A stretch of DNA of 64,000 bases from Marinobacter salexigens (GTDB lineage: Bacteria > Pseudomonadota > Gammaproteobacteria > Pseudomonadales > Oleiphilaceae): NCBI RefSeq assembly GCF_002806945.1, contig NZ_NIHC01000005.1, positions 186,001 through 250,000 on the forward strand, in the 5' to 3' direction. How positions within the stretch are numbered: the stretch's first letter is position 1; every line of letters starts with the position of its first letter. The notes beneath the pieces are model-generated. The model searched no databases and had not been told where the DNA came from. It saw nothing but the letters and a program-made list of their open reading frames with translations. The translations under genes and the position numbers were made by a program. Shown here piece after piece: positions 33,958-44,723 of the stretch.

Positions 33958-36155
33958 ACAACAGCGGACCCAGATCAATGGCACCTGAACAAACCGCCAG
34001 GGAAGCCTTACAGAATGCTGTACGCATTCTGGTCGCTGATGACGAGCCGCGTTTGGCCTCTGCCTTAGCCTCCCTGCTGCGCAGTTGCGGCTACCATGTC
34101 GCCGAGGCACATGGTGGCAAGCAGGCATGCGAGCTGATTGACACCCTCCGCTTTGACTTGGCCCTGCTCGATTTACGCATGCCTGAGGTAGACGGCTTCG
34201 CTGTCATGGCACACCTGGATAAACATCAACCCGAATGCGCAATGATCGTCATCAGCGGAGAAAGCTCCTTTACAGCAGTCAGCCGGGCGCTCAGGCGTGG
34301 TGCACAGGATTACATTCGCAAGCCATTTGACCCGGAAGAATTGATTGCCACCATAAAAGGTGTGGTCGGAAAGCAATCACTCCTCAAAGCCCACGACGAC
34401 ATTCAGGTGCGTCTTGAAAAATCGGAAGCCCTGCACCGATACATTGTAAACAGCTCGCCCGATATCGTTTTTATGCTGGATGCAAAAGGACACTTTTGCT
34501 TCATTAACAACAAAGTGGAGAGTCTTCTAGGCTATCGGCCGGCAGAACTTTGCGGCAAGCACTTCCGGCACATACTGGATGATCGCGATATAGCCCGAGG
34601 CGTCTATGCGCTCAACGCACCGGATATCAGTGCAGACAATCCCCGCACCCTTGAGATCCGCCTGAAAACACGAGGCAGCCGAAGAGCTACCCGACATTTC
34701 GAGATAACAGCCTTTCCCATTGCCCCTCAGGACTGGGTGCAGAGTAAAAGTAGTACCCAAGGCGGCGGCAATGGTCAGAATGCCAGTTATTACGGAACCG
34801 CCCGCGACGTTACTGAGCGCAAGGAAGCAGAAGCATTTATCAACTTCCAGGCTTATCACGATCTGCTCACGCGCTTGCCCAACCGCGCGCTATTCAAAGA
34901 CCGACTGGAACTGGCGATAACCCACGCACGCCGCGCAAAACAAAAACTTGCGGTGATGTTTCTTGATCTGGACCGCTTCAAAGTCATTAACGATACCCTT
35001 GGCCACGCCATGGGCGACCGACTTCTGCAAGCCGTAACTCAGCGGCTGGAAAGCTGTGTGCGCAAGGGCGATACCTTGTCACGCTTTGGCGGTGATGAAT
35101 TCACTCTGCTACTTCCATCGGTACATGGTAAGGAGGATGCCAGCCAAATCGCCCGAAAACTCATTAAAGCACTGAAGGCGCCCTTTATTTTGGGTGGTCA
35201 TGAAGTATTTGTGGGTGTCAGCATTGGTATCGCCATCTACCCGGAGGCGGGGAGCAACATGGATCAACTGATCCAGAATGCCGACATTGCCATGTATCAC
35301 GTCAAGGCCCAGGGGAAAGACAGCTATCGCTTCTTTTCCGAGAGCATGAGTATCGATACTACACAACGTCTGCTCTTGGAGCGAGATCTGCGCATGGCAC
35401 TTGAGCAAGATCAAATGCGGGTATTTTATCAGCCCCAGGTTTGCGCAAGCACAGGCCGGATTGTAGGGCTCGAGGCACTGGTACGCTGGCAACATCCCGA
35501 GCGCGGCCTGCTCTACCCTCGGGATTTTCTGGGGCTGGCCGAGGAAACCAAACTGATTGGTCTGTTAAGTGAGCAAGTTCTGGATCAGGCCTGTCGGGAT
35601 GTCGGCCAATGGATTCGCTCCGGCCACCCCGACTTGCGCCTGGCCGTAAACCTCTCGCCTATAGAAGTGGAGCACCCCCAGTTTGTTGAAACCCTGATGG
35701 AGCGGGTTAAAGCTACCCATTTCCCTCCCGGTAATCTGGAAATCGAAATTACCGAAAACGTGATCATGAATGACCTGGACCAGATTAGTCAGAAGCTCCG
35801 CGAACTGGCAGACATGGACATTCGCATCGCCATTGATGATTTTGGCACAGGCTACTCATCACTCAACTATCTGCACAGACTGCCTATCCATACCCTCAAG
35901 GTGGATCAATCCTTCGTTAAAGCCATTCGCAGTGGCGTAGATGATGCCTGCATTGTTAATGCAATAGTGGCAATGGCCCACGGCCTGAAACTGGAGATTG
36001 TCGCAGAAGGCGTAGAAACAGATATGCAGCTTGAGTATCTGCGTACTCTGGGCTGCCATCAGGTCCAAGGTTTCTTCTATGGCCCTGCACAACCCGCCAA
36101 AAATATCAGCAAGTTACTGATGAAGGCCCAAGCTCGCTCTTTCGTATCTGGCTAG
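33954..36155 (+). CDS. REC-PAS-GGDEF-EAL response regulator
   Basis: A 733-residue cyclic di-GMP protein. The receiver domain has Asp73 in LLDLRMPEVDG; a PAS domain is near residues 160-285; GGDEF is intact (379-383) with an I-site RKGD five residues before it; and the EAL domain has EAL at 507-509 with the DDFGTGYSSLNYL segment. Both synthesis and hydrolysis motifs look complete, so activity may be switched by the receiver. The partner kinase overlaps upstream by 4 bases. Confidence 0.92.
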   Translation: MNNSGPRSMAPEQTAREALQNAVRILVADDEPRLASALASLLRSCGYHVAEAHGGKQACELIDTLRFDLALLDLRMPEVDGFAVMAHLDKHQPECAMIVISGESSFTAVSRALRRGAQDYIRKPFDPEELIATIKGVVGKQSLLKAHDDIQVRLEKSEALHRYIVNSSPDIVFMLDAKGHFCFINNKVESLLGYRPAELCGKHFRHILDDRDIARGVYALNAPDISADNPRTLEIRLKTRGSRRATRHFEITAFPIAPQDWVQSKSSTQGGGNGQNASYYGTARDVTERKEAEAFINFQAYHDLLTRLPNRALFKDRLELAITHARRAKQKLAVMFLDLDRFKVINDTLGHAMGDRLLQAVTQRLESCVRKGDTLSRFGGDEFTLLLPSVHGKEDASQIARKLIKALKAPFILGGHEVFVGVSIGIAIYPEAGSNMDQLIQNADIAMYHVKAQGKDSYRFFSESMSIDTTQRLLLERDLRMALEQDQMRVFYQPQVCASTGRIVGLEALVRWQHPERGLLYPRDFLGLAEETKLIGLLSEQVLDQACRDVGQWIRSGHPDLRLAVNLSPIEVEHPQFVETLMERVKATHFPPGNLEIEITENVIMNDLDQISQKLRELADMDIRIAIDDFGTGYSSLNYLHRLPIHTLKVDQSFVKAIRSGVDDACIVNAIVAMAHGLKLEIVAEGVETDMQLEYLRTLGCHQVQGFFYGPAQPAKNISKLLMKAQARSFVSG

Positions 36156-36355
36156 TTTCGTCTGCCCCACCAAATACTCCCCACTCCAATCAATACCTTG
36201 ACATTATTGGCAAATATTACATTTCGTAAACTTGTGTATCTCGAAATGAGGATTAGGGCACATACTTTTTCTAACCCACCCAATAGACTTGGTTTCTCAA
36301 GGCATTGGCCATCCCACTGCACTGATCTGTCATCAGGGCAAAAAAAACAATAACG

Positions 36356-37048
36356 ATGGCAATCCCCAGTTATCAAGAGCAGGCAGCAGTCATTATGCGC
36401 GACAAGTACCGCTATATAGGCCCCGTATACGATTTCCTAAGCAACCTTTACAGCGGGAAAAACATCCATCGCTGTAAAACAGCCATGCTTGACGTGGAAA
36501 CCGTTAAGTCAGGCGACCGTATCCTGTTTGCCGGTGTGGGGCATGGAAGGGACGCCATTCGTGCTGCAGAGCTGGGCGCCGATGTAACCGTGGTAGACCT
36601 GTCAGAAACCATGCTCCGTAAGTTCGGCGAGGCTCAGGAAAGCGAAGCGCCTCACCTTTCTATCCGCCGCATTCACAGCGACATCATGAAGGTAGACGAG
36701 GTTGGCCAGTACGACATGGTTGTCGCCAATTTCTTCCTGAATGTATTCGATGAAACCATGATGGTGAAGGTACTCGAACACCTTATAAGCCTGGGAAAAA
36801 CAGACGCTCACATTGTTGTTGGCGACTTCAGCTACCCAACCGGCAACCTCTTCTCGCGCACGTTCAAGAAGCTGTACTGGTATATGGCCGTTTTTATCTT
36901 CTGGCTATTTGCAAACAACGCCTTTCACAAAATTTACAACTACCCGGAGCACATGCGGCGCCTGGGCCTTGAAGTGACCGAGAAAAAGCACTTCAAACTA
37001 CTGAACATGGATTGTTACTGGTCAATTCTCGGCCGCAAGCAGTCATAA
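36356..37048 (+). CDS. Class I SAM-dependent methyltransferase
   Basis: A 230-residue methyltransferase. The SAM-binding motif I is ILFAGVGHGRDAI (near residues 58-70), followed by the acidic residue in VTVVDLSETM. A hydrophobic segment (YWYMAVFIFWLFANN, near residues 173-187) suggests membrane association, as in enzymes methylating lipids or quinones. It is followed 39 bases later by a DUF2156 acyltransferase, which looks like its partner. The ribosome site is weak; a second in-frame ATG at 36395 is possible. The substrate is unknown. Confidence 0.8.
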   Translation: MAIPSYQEQAAVIMRDKYRYIGPVYDFLSNLYSGKNIHRCKTAMLDVETVKSGDRILFAGVGHGRDAIRAAELGADVTVVDLSETMLRKFGEAQESEAPHLSIRRIHSDIMKVDEVGQYDMVVANFFLNVFDETMMVKVLEHLISLGKTDAHIVVGDFSYPTGNLFSRTFKKLYWYMAVFIFWLFANNAFHKIYNYPEHMRRLGLEVTEKKHFKLLNMDCYWSILGRKQS

Positions 37049-37087
37049 CTGACCGCCTGCAAAACAATAACAACCGGGGGATTCACT

Positions 37088-38095
37088 ATGTCAGATCAAA
37101 CTCTTGCGCTTGACCAGGTATCAGGCCTGGAAACCACGGCGTTTACATTCAGTGAGCGAGTGGCATACCTGAAGAGGTTTGGCGGCCACTCCCAATCCTT
37201 CTCTACCCTACAGCCGGGAATGCAATATTTTGATGTGCCAGATCTAGGCTATATCGCCTACATGCGCAAATGGGGCGCTACCATCGTTCTTTCCGATCCA
37301 GTATGCGCCCCGGAAAACTTTGGCGAAATTCTTGAGCGCTTCCAGAAACGCTTCCCTAATGCTTCCTACGTTCAGGTTTCCAAGTCAGTGGTGGACTTCT
37401 TGCACCTGCGCTTTGGCCTGCACGGAACCCAGTTCGGCAGCGAATCCCGAATTGATCTGGGCAAATGGACTCTGAGCGGTAAGAAAAAGCAGATTATCCG
37501 TACCGCCCTGAACCAGGCCAAAAAAACTGGAATCACCGTTCAGGAACGCTATAGCGATGATAATACTCGTGAAATTTCTGAAGCCTGGATTCGTACACGA
37601 AAGTGCAAGAGCAATGAAATCCGTTTCCTGATTCGCCCGATGGAAATGGAATATAAAGAGAACGAGCGCCGTTTTTACGCGTATCAGGATGGTAAAGCCG
37701 TCGGCTTCATCTACTTTGATCCGATTTATCGCAACAACGAAATCATCAGCTACGTCCCGAATATTTCCCGAGCCAACGCAGACTTTCGGCAAGGTATTTT
37801 CTATACCCTCATGGCCCACGCCATGGATGTTTTCAAGGCCGAAGGCATTCCATTCCTGGATCTGGGACTTATCCCATTATCGCTTGATGCAAACACAGAG
37901 CATCAGGAAAGCCGTCTCTTGAAGCGGATCTTGCACGGCCTCTACAACAGAGGAAACTTCATCTATAACTTCAAGGGGCTGGAGTTTACCAAATCGCGTT
38001 TCCGCGGTGACAACTTCAAAACCTACTGTTGCCACAAGCGCAGCATCCCGGCGCTGGAGTTTCTTGCCATGTTCAAACTAACCCAGGTGTTATGA
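37088..38095 (+). CDS. DUF2156 (MprF-like C-terminal) acyltransferase domain protein
   Basis: A 335-residue soluble protein of the DUF2156 family, the tandem GNAT fold found at the C terminus of MprF-type phosphatidylglycerol aminoacyltransferases. It has no membrane anchor. The segment KKQIIRTALNQAKKTGITV and FIYNFKGLEFTKSRFRG near the end fit the family. It lies downstream of a lipid-type methyltransferase, so the pair may modify a lipid or amine. The ribosome site GGGGGA precedes ATG 37088. The stop overlaps the convergent murI stop in TTATGA. Confidence 0.8.
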   Translation: MSDQTLALDQVSGLETTAFTFSERVAYLKRFGGHSQSFSTLQPGMQYFDVPDLGYIAYMRKWGATIVLSDPVCAPENFGEILERFQKRFPNASYVQVSKSVVDFLHLRFGLHGTQFGSESRIDLGKWTLSGKKKQIIRTALNQAKKTGITVQERYSDDNTREISEAWIRTRKCKSNEIRFLIRPMEMEYKENERRFYAYQDGKAVGFIYFDPIYRNNEIISYVPNISRANADFRQGIFYTLMAHAMDVFKAEGIPFLDLGLIPLSLDANTEHQESRLLKRILHGLYNRGNFIYNFKGLEFTKSRFRGDNFKTYCCHKRSIPALEFLAMFKLTQVL

Positions 38096-38923
38096 GTCTC
38101 CGGGCCAGCTTCCAGTAACCTCCTTCGGCTGCAGGCCCAACCCTGCCATAAATTCTGTAATGCCTTCCGGTATTTCACCCGAGAAGATGGCTACGGCGAC
38201 TGGAGGGCACATCGCATCGTCTTGTCCCTGTGCGTCGACACTTCTGCCAGTTTGCGCCAGAAGCCACTCAACACGGCGGGCAATAGCATCCCCTGAGTCC
38301 ACCCAGAACCTTACCTCCGGCAAGCTTTGTTTGAGGCTATCCAGCAAAAGTGGGTAGTGTGTGCATCCAAGAACCACCGTATCAACCTTGGCCTCTCGCA
38401 GGCTCGCAAGTGCACTATCAAGTTCAGCCTGGGGCACGGCTACTCCCCTGGCCAGGCCCTCCGCCCACTGAACAAGCCCCGGGTGACCCACCCGCCCAAC
38501 CAGACAGTGGGAAGCAAATTCCCGCACCAACTCATCAAGGTAAGGCCGGCGAACCGTTGCGGGTGTGGCTAATATACCTATGCGCTGGTTCAGGGTTTGC
38601 GCCGCCGCAGGCTTCACTGCCGGTACCACACCCACTACCGGCACCTTTATGATCGCTCGCAGGTGCGGGAGAGCAATCGTGCTGGCGGTGTTGCAAGCTA
38701 CAACCACTGCATCACAAGGGTATTGCTCAAGTGCCCGGGCAATGAGCGCACAACAGCGCTCAATCACCACAGATTCAGGTTGGCTGCCGTAAGGAAAGGC
38801 ATCATTATCGGCCAGATACACCATGGCAGCAGCGGGGAGCCGTTCATGCACGCAGGCCGCAACACTTAGCCCGCCAATACCGGAGTCAAACACCAGAACT
38901 CTGGGCACGCTACTCCCACTCAA
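38090..38923 (-). CDS. murI: Glutamate racemase
   Basis: A 277-residue cytoplasmic enzyme that makes D-glutamate for peptidoglycan. The two catalytic cysteines are in VACNTAST and GCTHYPLL, and VFDSGIGGLSV is near the start. The start is a TTG, with GGAGGG 8 bases upstream, that overlaps the nudC stop as TTGA, a 4-base overlap that should couple translation. Its own stop overlaps the DUF2156 gene by 6 bases. Confidence 0.93.
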   Translation of the reverse strand: MSGSSVPRVLVFDSGIGGLSVAACVHERLPAAAMVYLADNDAFPYGSQPESVVIERCCALIARALEQYPCDAVVVACNTASTIALPHLRAIIKVPVVGVVPAVKPAAAQTLNQRIGILATPATVRRPYLDELVREFASHCLVGRVGHPGLVQWAEGLARGVAVPQAELDSALASLREAKVDTVVLGCTHYPLLLDSLKQSLPEVRFWVDSGDAIARRVEWLLAQTGRSVDAQGQDDAMCPPVAVAIFSGEIPEGITEFMAGLGLQPKEVTGSWPGDS

Positions 38924-39747
38924 GTTCTGTTCCCTCCACTGGCAATCATTCTTTCCATATCCCGAATCAAACGACCTGAAATAGTGGTATCAGGAGGCAC
39001 TGGCGGCCTGCTACCCGGCAAGAACCAGCCCGCATCGGCAAGCTCATCTTCCTGAAGAACCAACTCACCACCCGCATAATCCGCAAAAAATCCGGCCATT
39101 AACTGGTGCGGGAATGGCCAGGGTTGGGAGGCCTGATATTGAATATTGGTGACATCCAGGCCAGTCTCTTCTTTCACCTCACGGGCAACTGCCGCTTCCA
39201 AGCTCTCTCCGGGCTCCACAAAACCCGCAATCAGGCTGTAAAAATGGCGCTGAACCCGTGAGGATTTTGCCAAAAGATATCGGTCCTGTTTGCGTATGAC
39301 CACGATTACACAAGGAGCAAGCCGCGGGTACCAGGGAATGTTGCATCTATTGCACCACTTTGCTCTTTCCCGCCGATGAAATCCCGTGCTACCGCCGCAG
39401 CGTCCGCAGTATTGATGGTCCCGGAACCACTGCCAAACCTGAAAGCCGGTACTGAGCATAGCTGCCGGCACATCACTGGCTGCCAAAAGCGCATCCCGCA
39501 GAGGTACAACATCGCTTTCGGCGCCCGGTGGTTCCGGCACTTCCGTTACGAAAACCGGGCGACCTCCTGCGCTTCCCAAGGATACGAAACCGGTATTTCC
39601 AGCATTTTCAGGTACAGCCTCCAGTGGCTGCAACCAGTCATCGGCCAGCTTGAGAATGCCGCCCCCTGACAGCACCAGCACAAGGTCGCCCCGCTCGGGG
39701 GCCTTGGTCGTCCAACCGGGGCTCCAGTGAATTGTTGAGGTCGCCAT
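38920..39747 (-). CDS. nudC: NADH pyrophosphatase / NAD-RNA decapping enzyme
   Basis: A 275-residue Nudix hydrolase. A zinc ribbon (CGRCGG and CNRC, about residues 115-140) precedes the Nudix box GFVEPGESLEAAVAREVKEETG, with SQPWPFPHQLM just after it, the NudC signature. It cleaves NAD(H) and removes NAD caps from RNA. The gene runs directly into murI with a 4-base overlap. It is divergent from plsB. Confidence 0.93.
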   Translation of the reverse strand: MATSTIHWSPGWTTKAPERGDLVLVLSGGGILKLADDWLQPLEAVPENAGNTGFVSLGSAGGRPVFVTEVPEPPGAESDVVPLRDALLAASDVPAAMLSTGFQVWQWFRDHQYCGRCGGSTGFHRRERAKWCNRCNIPWYPRLAPCVIVVIRKQDRYLLAKSSRVQRHFYSLIAGFVEPGESLEAAVAREVKEETGLDVTNIQYQASQPWPFPHQLMAGFFADYAGGELVLQEDELADAGWFLPGSRPPVPPDTTISGRLIRDMERMIASGGNRT

Positions 39748-39886
39748 CTGCCTTTACGCCTTAGTGATAAATGAGCCAAACAGGAATGTATCATAGAGCC
39801 GGGAGCATCAAGAATGCAGCAGTGACTTTCCGGCTCCCACTCAACCAAGTAAACTTGGCGACTGATTTTCATCGGAGCGTCATTTT

Positions 39887-42355
39887 ATGCGTCTTTACCA
39901 GGGTATTCGCAGCCTGATTCTGACACTTTTCCGGAAGATACTGTTTTTGTGGGTCCGGACAGATGTCAGCGGGAACAGTGTTGACGCGCTGGGCCTTTCG
40001 CCCGACAAGCCTGTTTGCTACGTACTGCAGTACCACTCTTTGTCCAGCCGCCTGGTGCTTGAACAGGAAGTGGTGCGTGCACAACTGCCAGGTGCTAACA
40101 CATCGCTTCCGGTTAAAAACAGCCCCTCACACTCGTTCTTTTTTCTGTACCCTCGGGCTGGCAGGTCGTTTCGCCGGCGCCTGGCACCGGCTCCCACCCC
40201 TGAATTTCAGGCGTTAGTACGCTACGGCCTTGAGAACCCCGAAAAGGAGGTTCAGATTGTTCCTGTATCCCTGTTCTGGGGTCGCTCTCCAGACAAAGAA
40301 AAATCCCTGGTAAAACTGCTTTTATCTGACACTTGGTCTGTCGCGGGCCGCTTGCAGAAACTCCTGATTATCCTTGTGCACGGCCGCAACACCTACGTGC
40401 AGTTCAACACGCCATTCCACCTGTCGCAGATTATAGAAGAGCATCGCCACAGCGAAGAGCGCGCTAACCGCAAACTTGCACGCATCCTGCGCACCCATTT
40501 CCGCAAGGTTCGGCAAGCTGTATTGGGGCCGGATCTATCACACCGGAGAACGCTGGTAGAGGGCCTGCTAAGAACTCAGGCAGTCAAAGAAGCTATCCGG
40601 GAAACTGCAGTCAAAGAAGACATTGCCCCAGAGAAAGTGCGCGCACGAGCCTACAAGTATGCTGATGAAATAGCTGCCAGCATGTCCATTGTCGCCATCC
40701 AGATTTTTGAGGTGCTCCTTGCCTGGTTATGGAATCGCATCTACAAAGGCGTTGCGGTTAACAATATTAGGGTCGCCAAAGAGACTGCGCAGAATAATGC
40801 TGTAATTTATGTTCCCTGTCACCGGTCCCACATCGACTATCTATTGCTGTCTTACGTGCTCTACAAAAACGGCTTGATGCCACCGCATATCGCTGCTGGC
40901 ATTAATCTGAATATGCCGATTGTAGGGCCGATTCTGCGGCGGGGCGGTGCTTTTTTCATGCGCCGAAGCTTCCGGGAAAACCCTCTTTATGGCACGGTGT
41001 TTAATGAATACATGCATGTAATGCTCACCCGCGGCTACTCGATTGAGTACTTTGTGGAGGGCGGTCGCAGTCGCACCGGCCGCATGCTGCAGCCCCGCCC
41101 GGGCATGCTTGCTATGACAGTCCGCAGTTTCCTGCGCGACCACAGCAAGCCGATCGTTTTTGTTCCGGTTTACATCGGGTATGAAAAGGTGATGGAGGGA
41201 CGTTCTTACCTCGGTGAACTCAGAGGCAAGAAAAAGCAGAAAGAAAGCGTATTCGGGCTCGCCAAAACTGCCCGTAATCTTGGTAGTTCCTTTGGCAAGG
41301 TTGCCGTAAACTTTGGTGAGGCCATACATCTGTCTGACGTGCTGGACGATGTCCGGGACTGTTGGCGAGACGAGGCATACAGCTCAGAATATCGTCCTGC
41401 CTGGCTTAACGGAGCGGTTTCTGAGCTATCACAGCGTGTTGCCTCCAGCATAAACGCATCTGTAGCGGTAAATCCCATTGGCATGATTGCAACTGTGTTA
41501 CTGGGTGCGGAAAGGCTGGCTATGGATGAGGGCCAACTTATTCGCCTGGCAGATCAATATGCGGATCTGCTGAAGGCCTTTCCGTATGCCGATACCGTAA
41601 CCTTGCCGGAAGGTACTGGAAAAAACTGGGTTACCTACTGCGAGTCCATGGGCCTGGTCTCACGCCAGCCCCAGAAGCTTGGAGATATTATTGGCCTGGA
41701 AGGTAGCAATGCCATCCTGATGACTTACTACCGAAACAACATTCAACATCTTTTTGCACTGCCTGCATTGGTCGCCAGTCTTTTCGAAAACAAGAGCTCA
41801 CTTGCGCGGGAAAGAATCGTATATCTTGCGAATGTAGCCTATCCCTATATCCAGTCAGAGCTGTTCCTTAAATATCCGCCTGACAAAGCGGGTGCTGTCA
41901 TCAACCAGTGGATTGACGTTCTGGTAAATCAGGGCCTGTTGGTTGCCCAGGGTAACGAACGAATCGCGCGCCCCGAGGAAGGCACCGAGGCCATGCTGCG
42001 CCTCAGAGTATTGTCCCGATTCATCATCCAGACGGTGGAGCGTTACCACATCGCCCTGGGCATACTGCGCAAGAACGGCTCGGGCACGATCACCGCAACT
42101 GAACTGGAAGAACAGTGCACGTTACTCGCGGAGCGCATGTCTATTTTGTTTGGGCTGAATGCACCTGAGTTTTTCGACAAAAGCCTGTTCCGTAACTTTA
42201 TTGCTAACATGCAGAACAATGGCGTGATTACCACAGATGACAAGGGGCTACTTTGCTACGGCGAGGGACTGGATGAAGTGGCGGATGATGCCCGGCTGGT
42301 ACTAAGCGTGGAGAAGCGCCAAGCTATTCAGCAAGTAACCATGCTGGGCGTGTGA
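39887..42355 (+). CDS. plsB: Glycerol-3-phosphate 1-O-acyltransferase
   Basis: An 822-residue acyltransferase, close to the E. coli length (807). The HX4D motif HRSHID and the following FVEGGRSRTGR and PVYIGYEK blocks are intact. It puts the first acyl chain on glycerol-3-phosphate using acyl-CoA or acyl-ACP, on the inner face of the inner membrane. The ribosome site CGGAG lies 8 bases before ATG 39887. It is a single-gene unit, convergent with rsmJ 9 bases away. Confidence 0.95.
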   Translation: MRLYQGIRSLILTLFRKILFLWVRTDVSGNSVDALGLSPDKPVCYVLQYHSLSSRLVLEQEVVRAQLPGANTSLPVKNSPSHSFFFLYPRAGRSFRRRLAPAPTPEFQALVRYGLENPEKEVQIVPVSLFWGRSPDKEKSLVKLLLSDTWSVAGRLQKLLIILVHGRNTYVQFNTPFHLSQIIEEHRHSEERANRKLARILRTHFRKVRQAVLGPDLSHRRTLVEGLLRTQAVKEAIRETAVKEDIAPEKVRARAYKYADEIAASMSIVAIQIFEVLLAWLWNRIYKGVAVNNIRVAKETAQNNAVIYVPCHRSHIDYLLLSYVLYKNGLMPPHIAAGINLNMPIVGPILRRGGAFFMRRSFRENPLYGTVFNEYMHVMLTRGYSIEYFVEGGRSRTGRMLQPRPGMLAMTVRSFLRDHSKPIVFVPVYIGYEKVMEGRSYLGELRGKKKQKESVFGLAKTARNLGSSFGKVAVNFGEAIHLSDVLDDVRDCWRDEAYSSEYRPAWLNGAVSELSQRVASSINASVAVNPIGMIATVLLGAERLAMDEGQLIRLADQYADLLKAFPYADTVTLPEGTGKNWVTYCESMGLVSRQPQKLGDIIGLEGSNAILMTYYRNNIQHLFALPALVASLFENKSSLARERIVYLANVAYPYIQSELFLKYPPDKAGAVINQWIDVLVNQGLLVAQGNERIARPEEGTEAMLRLRVLSRFIIQTVERYHIALGILRKNGSGTITATELEEQCTLLAERMSILFGLNAPEFFDKSLFRNFIANMQNNGVITTDDKGLLCYGEGLDEVADDARLVLSVEKRQAIQQVTMLGV

Positions 42356-42363
42356 CAGTGCGG

Positions 42364-43212
42364 CTAACGCTGGGGCAGCGCTCGGATTGGATAAATGTCG
42401 TAGCGGCTGCTTTTTCCCTCTATGCGAGTGCTTGGCTCTGGCCCTGGAATGGCAGGAGCCTTGCGCGGCCGTTTCACCACCACCCGATACTTTGCAACTT
42501 TCAGCGCCGCCGCCAACAAAGCCTCTGAGTCGTCATCATCTCCAACAATAGTTCTGAAGACCTGCATTTCCTTCTTTACCAGCGCTGACTTATCCCTTTG
42601 GGGAAACATAGGATCAAGATAGATGACATCGGCCGCATGAGTTGCGTCTGATTGATCTTCGGCGTTCGCCAGCCAGTCAATGCTACTTCCAGATCGCAAT
42701 GTCATCCGTGCAATGATGGGTGCGCAATCCATATTCAAAGCAGCCCGGGCCAACCCGTCTGCCAGCAGCGCATGGATCACGGGGTTACGCTCAAACAAAC
42801 TGACCTTGCAACCAAGGCCAGCCAATACAAAAGCATCTTGCCCAAGGCCCGCGGTGGCGTCCAGAACATGCAAACCGGCTTTTGTTTTCTGCAAGCCGAC
42901 TGCTCGTGCTACAAGCTGCCCTGAGCCGCCACCATGCTCACGGCGGTACCCCATTTTACCGCTTACAAACTCGGCCCTCACTGGCCCCGGAGCGCCTTTT
43001 CCAGCTAACTGAACGCATAATCCGCCTGCATCCAGGAACAGCAACGCATGGGCATTCCGCACGTCTTTCGGGCTCACAATGCCAAGATAAGGTAAGGAAA
43101 GCTCAGAACTGAGGAATTGAGCCTGGTGTTCGTCACCAAGTTGGCTTCTGGCAACAGCCAACGGAATGATCCCGTTTGGGGAGTCGGGATTGCCGGCATT
43201 AGGGCGTGACAT
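42364..43212 (-). CDS. rsmJ: 16S rRNA (guanine-1516-N2)-methyltransferase
   Basis: A 282-residue methyltransferase. The SAM motif is [16 protein letters not shown] and the DPMFP catalytic segment is in [19 protein letters not shown]. Both are specific to the RsmJ (YhiQ) family. It follows tsaB by 12 bases on the same strand, so adk, tsaB and rsmJ may be transcribed together. Confidence 0.92.
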   Translation of the reverse strand: MSRPNAGNPDSPNGIIPLAVARSQLGDEHQAQFLSSELSLPYLGIVSPKDVRNAHALLFLDAGGLCVQLAGKGAPGPVRAEFVSGKMGYRREHGGGSGQLVARAVGLQKTKAGLHVLDATAGLGQDAFVLAGLGCKVSLFERNPVIHALLADGLARAALNMDCAPIIARMTLRSGSSIDWLANAEDQSDATHAADVIYLDPMFPQRDKSALVKKEMQVFRTIVGDDDDSEALLAAALKVAKYRVVVKRPRKAPAIPGPEPSTRIEGKSSRYDIYPIRALPQR

Positions 43213-43224
43213 CAGTTCAAGACC

Positions 43225-43923
43225 TCACTCACGACCCGGCAATTTCTTCCAGGTAACCTCATCACGAATGTACACAGGCTGCGCCTGCTGCGCCGGTACT
43301 GCCAAGCCCTGTTTAAACTTCATAGCAGCCAGACGCGCTACCCAGCCAGCTCGGGGAATGAGGGTCTCATCCACCGAAATGACAGCACCAGCAACTTCTG
43401 CCGTCATACTGTCGCAGAATGCCCAGCCCTGCCCTGCACCAACCCATTGCGACACTCCAGGCTCCAAAGTAGCTTTGGAAGGCGCACAGACCCGCTCTTC
43501 GCCAAGCAACACAGGTAAACCTGAGCAATTTCGGAAACAGCCCCAATAGAGCTCACTCATACGGGCATCAAACGCGACAGCTATACCTTCGCCTTCGTTC
43601 ACCTGCAGAGCCTCAATTGCTCCCAAAGCAACCGTCTCCAGCGAGGATACAGGCACGACTGGAAGATCAAGCCCCCAAGCCAGCCCCTGTATGACACCGG
43701 TAGCAATGCGCACCCCGGTAAAGGATCCTGGACCACGGGCAAAGGCCAAAGCATCAAGCTCAGCTGGTTTCAGCCCCCGCCCTGCAAAGAGCTCACGCAC
43801 CATTGGCATCAGAAGACGTGTATGGCCCCTGGGAGCAATCTCAAACTTCTCGGTAAGCTCACCTTCAACAAAAAGGGCTGCAGAGCAGCCCTCTGAGGAA
43901 GTGTCCAGCGCCAAAAGTTTCAC
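43225..43923 (-). CDS. tsaB: tRNA threonylcarbamoyladenosine biosynthesis protein TsaB
   Basis: A 232-residue protein of the ASKHA fold that helps TsaC, TsaD and TsaE make the t6A modification at tRNA position 37. LALDTSSEGCSAAL starts the fold and FARGPGSFTGVRIA is typical. The start is a GTG with a weak ribosome site. It lies 33 bases downstream of adk. Confidence 0.93.
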   Translation of the reverse strand: MKLLALDTSSEGCSAALFVEGELTEKFEIAPRGHTRLLMPMVRELFAGRGLKPAELDALAFARGPGSFTGVRIATGVIQGLAWGLDLPVVPVSSLETVALGAIEALQVNEGEGIAVAFDARMSELYWGCFRNCSGLPVLLGEERVCAPSKATLEPGVSQWVGAGQGWAFCDSMTAEVAGAVISVDETLIPRAGWVARLAAMKFKQGLAVPAQQAQPVYIRDEVTWKKLPGRE

Positions 43924-43956
43924 AGGCGTGAATAGCCTCGGTTAAACATCAGTGGA

Positions 43957-44631
<675 letters not shown>

Positions 44632-44723
44632 TTATTAAAGTTTGAAAAGTTGTGGCAAAAACCTGTGCCTTTGCGACAACCTCTCCCCCCGAAACTGGCG
44701 TCAACCACGTTCGGCGATGGCGC

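Noticed and set aside
41431..41450. Partial third copy of the palindromic loop (CACAGCGTGTT in plsB)
   Set aside because: The match is about 11 bases, lies within conserved coding sequence and has no flanking stem.
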